Shown here in pieces: positions 60,286 through 64,000 of a stretch of 64,000 bases of DNA. A model generated the notes under the pieces. It made no database searches. It was not told where the DNA came from and saw nothing but the letters and a program-made list of their open reading frames with translations. Source of the DNA: Verrucomicrobiaceae bacterium (GTDB lineage Bacteria; Verrucomicrobiota; Verrucomicrobiia; Verrucomicrobiales; Verrucomicrobiaceae); NCBI GenBank assembly GCA_027486585.1, contig JAIXOU010000105.1, positions 40,945 through 104,944 on the forward strand, in the 5' to 3' direction. Position numbers and translations under genes: made by a program. Positions within the stretch are counted from its first letter, which is position 1; every line of letters begins with the position of its first letter.

Positions 60286-61968
60286 TCATGCTTCCGCAAA
60301 GGTCACAAACTGATCCCGCACCAGCTTCCGATACATCCGCAGGATTTTGTCAAAGCTCAGCGGATACCTTGCCTCTGCACCTTTGAGGGCATCGTTAACG
60401 GCTTCGGGTGAATACTTGCTTTCGTTCTGCGCTTCACCCGCTTCCAAGCAAGCCACTTGAAACTCGGCGGCTGACATCTTCCCCCAATCCGCTGCACAGG
60501 CATAGCCCAGCGCCCACAGAAGACCTTCCAGCTTAGTGCGGCTGCCATGCAGCTTTGGCAACAGCTTCTGAACGATCACGGCATCCATGGCGGCATCGAA
60601 CCATGTTGCATCATTATCCGCATACCCGCCCAGTTCCTTGTAGAAATGCATGAAGCGCCCCGCCTCGTAGCTTGTGCGGTATCCAAATTCCGCGTGATGC
60701 TCTTGCAGCAGCTTGAAAAAGAGCAGCATCTCCTCTTTGAACTTGTCCTTCACGACCTCAGGGATCGCACGGCTCTTGTCCGCCGCCGCTGCAACAAAGT
60801 TCGGGCCAAAGCTAGCTCCCTTGCCGTTGAGTTCACCCAGCCTCACCGCCTTCGGCGCTTCCAGAAAGGCCTCGATCTCCTCCGCTTCCATGCGGAACTC
60901 GATCACATTCGCCCGGTCCAGCACCTTCGGAGAGAACATGTATGTCGTCTCATCCACATTCACCGTACCGATGATGAAAAGGTTTGGTGGCAACACGATG
61001 GCGTTTGGAATCTCACGGCCATTCGCCGTCCGTTTCTCATCTTGATGCAGAGGAATCGCCGCTTCGGATTCCATCGCTGAAAGGATGTCTGCGAAATACC
61101 GCTCCACATGAGACAGGTTCATTTCATCCAAAATGAGAAAGTGAGGCACTTCGGAATGATCCTTGGCGTGCAGGATCAGCTCCAGCGCTGGTTTCGAATT
61201 ATAGCTCAGAGCATCCAATCCGTTGGGATAGCCGACAAGGTTATCGTTGCCCGTCCAATCAGCTCCGACTGGAACCAAGGCAAAGTGAGGAGAGGGGTCA
61301 GTTGAAGTAGCACGTTTCGGTGTCAGCCATTCGGCCAGGGCCTGAGACAGCTTCGTTTTTCCCGATCCGGCTAGGCCTGTGGCTATCAGAAATCGCTTAG
61401 ACAAAAGGCATGAAATCATTCTTTGCGCAGCAGTTCGATCTACATGAATGAACGCTGTTCCCGCGCAATCTAGAAACTGTTTCACAATGTCTATGAGCAG
61501 ACCAGAAACCTTATTCACATCTGAATGAGTCGGCACCCCAGTTGCTATAACTGCCCTGTTTTGCATAAGTTCACACGCGTCAAAAACTTGTCCTATTGGG
61601 TGAATTTCGTCATCAAACCAGACAATCTTTTTCGGCCCAGTATTAGGACTCTTGTTTGCAGGCAAGAATCCAATGTTAGGTAGATGTGCAAGAATGGTTT
61701 CCAGCGCCGAACGTGCGTTACCACTTCCCTGGAAAACCGCGTCAACATTTACTGCGTTACCTGTAGCTAAATTGTTGGCAATCGAATTAAGTTTTTCGAA
61801 GGCGATCGAAATATTTTCCGATCCTCCTCTTGTTGCAGTGATGCGGTTTTCTGCCACCTCAACCGTGACGCCCGAAATGTAATTTAAGCCGCTAAGGTAA
61901 TTTAATTTGGCCGCTCCCACCGATGCGATCCCATCGAGGATTTTTGCTCGAATCTGTTCAGCGTTCAT
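60286..61968 (-). CDS. McrB-like AAA+ NTPase
   Basis: 560 residues. Walker A is GLAGSGKTKLSQAL (about residue 198), and Walker B is LILDEMNLSHVERYF (about 275). The NVDETTYMFSPKVLDRANVIEFR segment contains the sensor/Arg region typical of McrB-like MoxR/McrB AAA+ rings. The N-terminal 180 residues may bind DNA. It would translocate DNA and activate the DUF2357 nuclease. Overlaps the methyltransferase gene by 11 bp. Confidence 0.92.
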   Translation of the reverse strand: MNAEQIRAKILDGIASVGAAKLNYLSGLNYISGVTVEVAENRITATRGGSENISIAFEKLNSIANNLATGNAVNVDAVFQGSGNARSALETILAHLPNIGFLPANKSPNTGPKKIVWFDDEIHPIGQVFDACELMQNRAVIATGVPTHSDVNKVSGLLIDIVKQFLDCAGTAFIHVDRTAAQRMISCLLSKRFLIATGLAGSGKTKLSQALAEWLTPKRATSTDPSPHFALVPVGADWTGNDNLVGYPNGLDALSYNSKPALELILHAKDHSEVPHFLILDEMNLSHVERYFADILSAMESEAAIPLHQDEKRTANGREIPNAIVLPPNLFIIGTVNVDETTYMFSPKVLDRANVIEFRMEAEEIEAFLEAPKAVRLGELNGKGASFGPNFVAAAADKSRAIPEVVKDKFKEEMLLFFKLLQEHHAEFGYRTSYEAGRFMHFYKELGGYADNDATWFDAAMDAVIVQKLLPKLHGSRTKLEGLLWALGYACAADWGKMSAAEFQVACLEAGEAQNESKYSPEAVNDALKGAEARYPLSFDKILRMYRKLVRDQFVTFAEA

Positions 61969-63136
61969 TTGTTTTTGTCATTGTTGTTAAGAAATGAGAT
62001 ATGGCCAGTGCAACGCCTTTACCCAACAGGTAGGGAACTCCATTGCCGATTGTCTTAAACATGGCCGACAACGTCATATCTGGAGGCAAAACAAAGGTAC
62101 TCGGCATAGACTGAAGAGCTAATGCTTCTGCAACGCTAATTCGGCGTGGCAAACATGGGTGCAAATGGACTTCATTGTTGCCGTAACAGACGGTAGGTGA
62201 GTAGCGCAAGCGGTGGAGCCGCTTAAATGATTTCTTCGAATCGTCGCCTTCGGCTATAATCTGAAATTTCGAAAGCCCCGCTCTTGGCTTGAAATAGTTC
62301 ACTGCATTAGGATGGGTTTCCACTTTGTTTTTTTTGAACCAATGATTCACCGTTAACTCTGCTGGGCAGTCTGAACTCGCTGACTTGGCCCCAAACGGAG
62401 AAGTGGTTGGCCAAGGGAAATCGAACGCTTCTCGGCCTTTATAAACGGCACCCTTCTCCCACTCCATTTCCAAAGAAGAAAACATCGGAATTTTCTTTCC
62501 TTTCGCTGATTTGGATTTGCCACGTTCCAGTACTCCGAAAAGAAATATCCTGTCACGATCTTGAGGTGCACCAAATTGGATTGAATTCAGCAACTTATCG
62601 GAAAGCTGATATCCGTGAGCTTGTAGTTTTTCTTTGAGATGTTCAAAAAATGCCCTGTGCTTTGCTGTTCTCCAAAGCCCCCTAACATTTTCAAATAAAA
62701 ACCAATCAGGCCGCTGAGAACAGATAACGTCAATGTAACTCTCAGATAGCCGACCATTATCGCCATGCCGTCCTCGATTTTTACCACCTACCGAAAAGTC
62801 TGGGCAAGGTGGGCCACCGATGAAACCGACAGAATATCCTTCATGCCGTGATTCAGACACTTTTTTTTCCAACCAAAGCTTACCTTCGGATTCCAAAAAC
62901 CAATCGATGGAGCAGGTTTTGCCCCCAAATACCGGTAAAGGTCGACTTAGTCTTTCGCGAGAATAAAAATAGGCCTTGGTGAAGGACTCTGACAACTCGT
63001 TCATCGCTAGGGTTTCAAAGCCGACATCTTCAAAGGCGAAATCTAGTAAACCAGCGCCCGCAAAAAATGATATGACACCTAATTTAGTCCCAACGGGCGG
63101 TTGGGCTGGGGAAGTTAATTTCGTTTTCATTATCAT
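61958..63136 (-). CDS. DNA (cytosine-5-)-methyltransferase
   Basis: 392 residues. It has motif I (VISFFAGAGLLDFAFE), motif IV with catalytic Cys (GGPPCPDFSVGGKNRG, near residue 105), motif VI (FENVRG), motif VIII (GAPQDRDRIFLFG) and C-terminal motif X (TIGNGVPYLLGKGVA). It adds a methyl to C5 of cytosine. Co-transcribed with McrB-like and DUF2357 genes, it is presumably the protective enzyme of the system. Start at ATG 63136, with an in-frame ATG two codons later. Confidence 0.95.
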   Translation of the reverse strand: MIMKTKLTSPAQPPVGTKLGVISFFAGAGLLDFAFEDVGFETLAMNELSESFTKAYFYSRERLSRPLPVFGGKTCSIDWFLESEGKLWLEKKVSESRHEGYSVGFIGGPPCPDFSVGGKNRGRHGDNGRLSESYIDVICSQRPDWFLFENVRGLWRTAKHRAFFEHLKEKLQAHGYQLSDKLLNSIQFGAPQDRDRIFLFGVLERGKSKSAKGKKIPMFSSLEMEWEKGAVYKGREAFDFPWPTTSPFGAKSASSDCPAELTVNHWFKKNKVETHPNAVNYFKPRAGLSKFQIIAEGDDSKKSFKRLHRLRYSPTVCYGNNEVHLHPCLPRRISVAEALALQSMPSTFVLPPDMTLSAMFKTIGNGVPYLLGKGVALAISHFLTTMTKTNER

Positions 63137-63297
63137 ACTTTAAAGAAAAACTCTGACAGATGCCGCATGGGCGAGGAAACCAAACACTAGTCAGGCTTCC
63201 GCTATCGTCGGCATTCCGCAACGTGAAGCACTTCAATCGCTCTGTCACAACCTTTCCCTCGGTCAGTCATCAACTTCCAAAAAAAATCACTGGGCAC

Positions 63298-63447
63298 GAA
63301 AAAAATCTTGTCAAAAATGGGTCAATTCCGGTAAAAACCAATTCCATGTCGCAACCTTTTACATGGAGTTCTAACCTAGTGTGGAATGCACCAGGGGCTG
63401 TGTGGAATGGCTCGACTAACGTCAGTAAACCTACCAAACCAATGACA
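63298..63447 (+). repeat. Conserved leader block, copy 2
   Basis: Nearly identical to 13246-13394. It covers 48 bp of leader and the first ~34 codons of the second Trp-Asn leader gene. Immediately upstream the two loci differ completely. Confidence 0.9.
63340..63370 (+). promoter_or_regulatory. Start-codon hairpin, copy 2
   Basis: AATTCCATGT, 11-nt loop, ACATGGAGTT: the same hairpin as at 13287-13317, with one base changed in the 3' arm (a G-T pair). The start ATG at 63346 lies in the stem. Confidence 0.55.
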
Positions 63448-63930
63448 CAAGACCTCATTAGCCTGGGTATCTCGGCAGAGGACTGGACCGCGATCGACGA
63501 TGCCCTCACCACCCTCGAAACCAAACTGGGCGCTAAGCTGCTCGACCTCTCCGTCGAACAGCGTCAAAGCCTCACGAAGATGGGCGACAAGAGCGAAGCT
63601 TTTTGCCGCCAAGCCCTCATCACCGGGCGCCAAAATGCGGACAAACTGCCGCCCGATACGGCGAACGATCTCGCCGCCGAGGAGGCCGATCTAGCTGACC
63701 TAGACGCCCTGCGCCCACGTCTGGCCCGTCTCAATGCCCTGCGTGAAATGGCCGACGATACCGAAGTGGCGCTGGGTAGCGACATCATGGTCTTCAGCCT
63801 CAGTCTCTACGGCATCCTCAAAGCCATCGGTGCCGCCGTAGGCACTGGGCTGGACGTCCTGCGTGCTCAGCTCAGCACCCGCTTTGCCCGTAAGCCGCGA
63901 GCCGGCAAGCCAGACGCCGAGTCCAAGTAA
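63346..63930 (+). CDS. Trp-Asn leader protein, paralogue 2
   Basis: 194 residues from ATG 63346, chosen by comparison with 13293; the frame extends to 63160 but the extra part has no counterpart in paralogue 1. The N-terminus TWSSNLVWNAPGAVWNGS is almost identical to paralogue 1, with one Asn changed to Ser. The body is helical with LDLSVEQRQSLTKMGDKSEAF, later GSDIMVFSLSLYG, and a basic C-terminus. No known family. Like paralogue 1 it is divergent from a methyltransferase gene. Confidence 0.8.
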   Translation: MSQPFTWSSNLVWNAPGAVWNGSTNVSKPTKPMTQDLISLGISAEDWTAIDDALTTLETKLGAKLLDLSVEQRQSLTKMGDKSEAFCRQALITGRQNADKLPPDTANDLAAEEADLADLDALRPRLARLNALREMADDTEVALGSDIMVFSLSLYGILKAIGAAVGTGLDVLRAQLSTRFARKPRAGKPDAESK

Positions 63931-63959
63931 CCTCTGGCGGAACGCAAGCCTCCAACCCC

Positions 63960-63988
63960 GGAGTGCAAGGCAAAAAGCCTTGCACTCC
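63960..63988. terminator. Perfect 12-bp hairpin after paralogue 2
   Basis: GGAGTGCAAGGC, AAAAA loop, GCCTTGCACTCC, 29 bp after the stop. No T-run follows on the plus strand, so it is terminator-like or a palindromic repeat rather than a proven terminator. Confidence 0.6.
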
Positions 63989-64000
63989 AGCCTGAGAGCC

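Overview
This 64-kb window looks like chromosomal DNA of a member of the Verrucomicrobiota, most likely a Prosthecobacter/Verrucomicrobium-type organism. This rests on gene families, not on a marker gene. The signs are a paired DUF1501 and PSCyt1/DUF1549/DUF1553 cytochrome operon, an ECF sigma factor beside a FecR/LamG membrane protein, many secreted enzymes, and a NagB fused to a PIG-L-like domain. No rRNA, tRNA or CRISPR array was found.

Layout. 1-4 kb: end of a J-domain gene, a secreted unknown, trmO, a kinase-like gene and pyrD. 4.1-5.5 kb: two toxin-antitoxin pairs (vapBC, parDE) placed at the 3' end of gatA. A short relic of another gatA 3' end lies between them. 5.5-7.3 kb: gatC and gatA, separated by an 81-bp inverted-repeat element. 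7.6-15.6 kb is accessory DNA: a Fic protein, a DUF486 membrane protein, a gene-free 820-bp stretch with a repeated motif, a BsuBI/PstI-type restriction-modification pair, a Trp-Asn leader protein, a 21-bp heptad-coding repeat, and a collagen-like gene with a duplicated tail and identical 69-bp repeats. 15.6-33.1 kb: yqgE, an MFS transporter with a fused 5-oxoprolinase, a LytS/LytTR two-component pair, a serine hydrolase, NagB-PIG-L, a dihaem cytochrome c, secreted hydrolases, a proteasome-fold protein, a GxxExxY protein and a redoxin/TPR pair. 33.1-35.2 kb: a GbsR-type regulator with two matching palindromic operators, followed by small membrane proteins and a DCC protein. 35.2-43.3 kb: sigma/FecR-LamG pair, an LRR protein, an ABM monooxygenase, moaA, RidA, TatD, SufE and an AsmA-like protein. 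43.6-46.9 kb: two tandem MFS paralogues. 47-48.3 kb: a second sigma operon. 48.3-53 kb: a large multi-domain flavoprotein plus an SDR, divergent from an IclR regulator. 53.1-57.6 kb: DUF1501/PSCyt1. 57.8-63.1 kb: a DUF2357 nuclease, McrB-like AAA+ protein and m5C methyltransferase operon resembling LlaJI/BsuMI systems. 63.3-63.9 kb: a second Trp-Asn leader gene.

The most unusual feature is the pair of Trp-Asn leader loci, at 13.25 and 63.30 kb. They share a sharply bounded block of about 150 bp covering the 5' leader and first ~30 codons. The rest of the two proteins is related but strongly diverged. In both loci the block is preceded by a divergently transcribed restriction-modification operon, and in both an inverted repeat places the start codon in a hairpin stem. 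The two operons belong to unrelated R-M types. This suggests a modular locus in which defence cassettes are exchanged next to a conserved gene, but the link to defence is inference.
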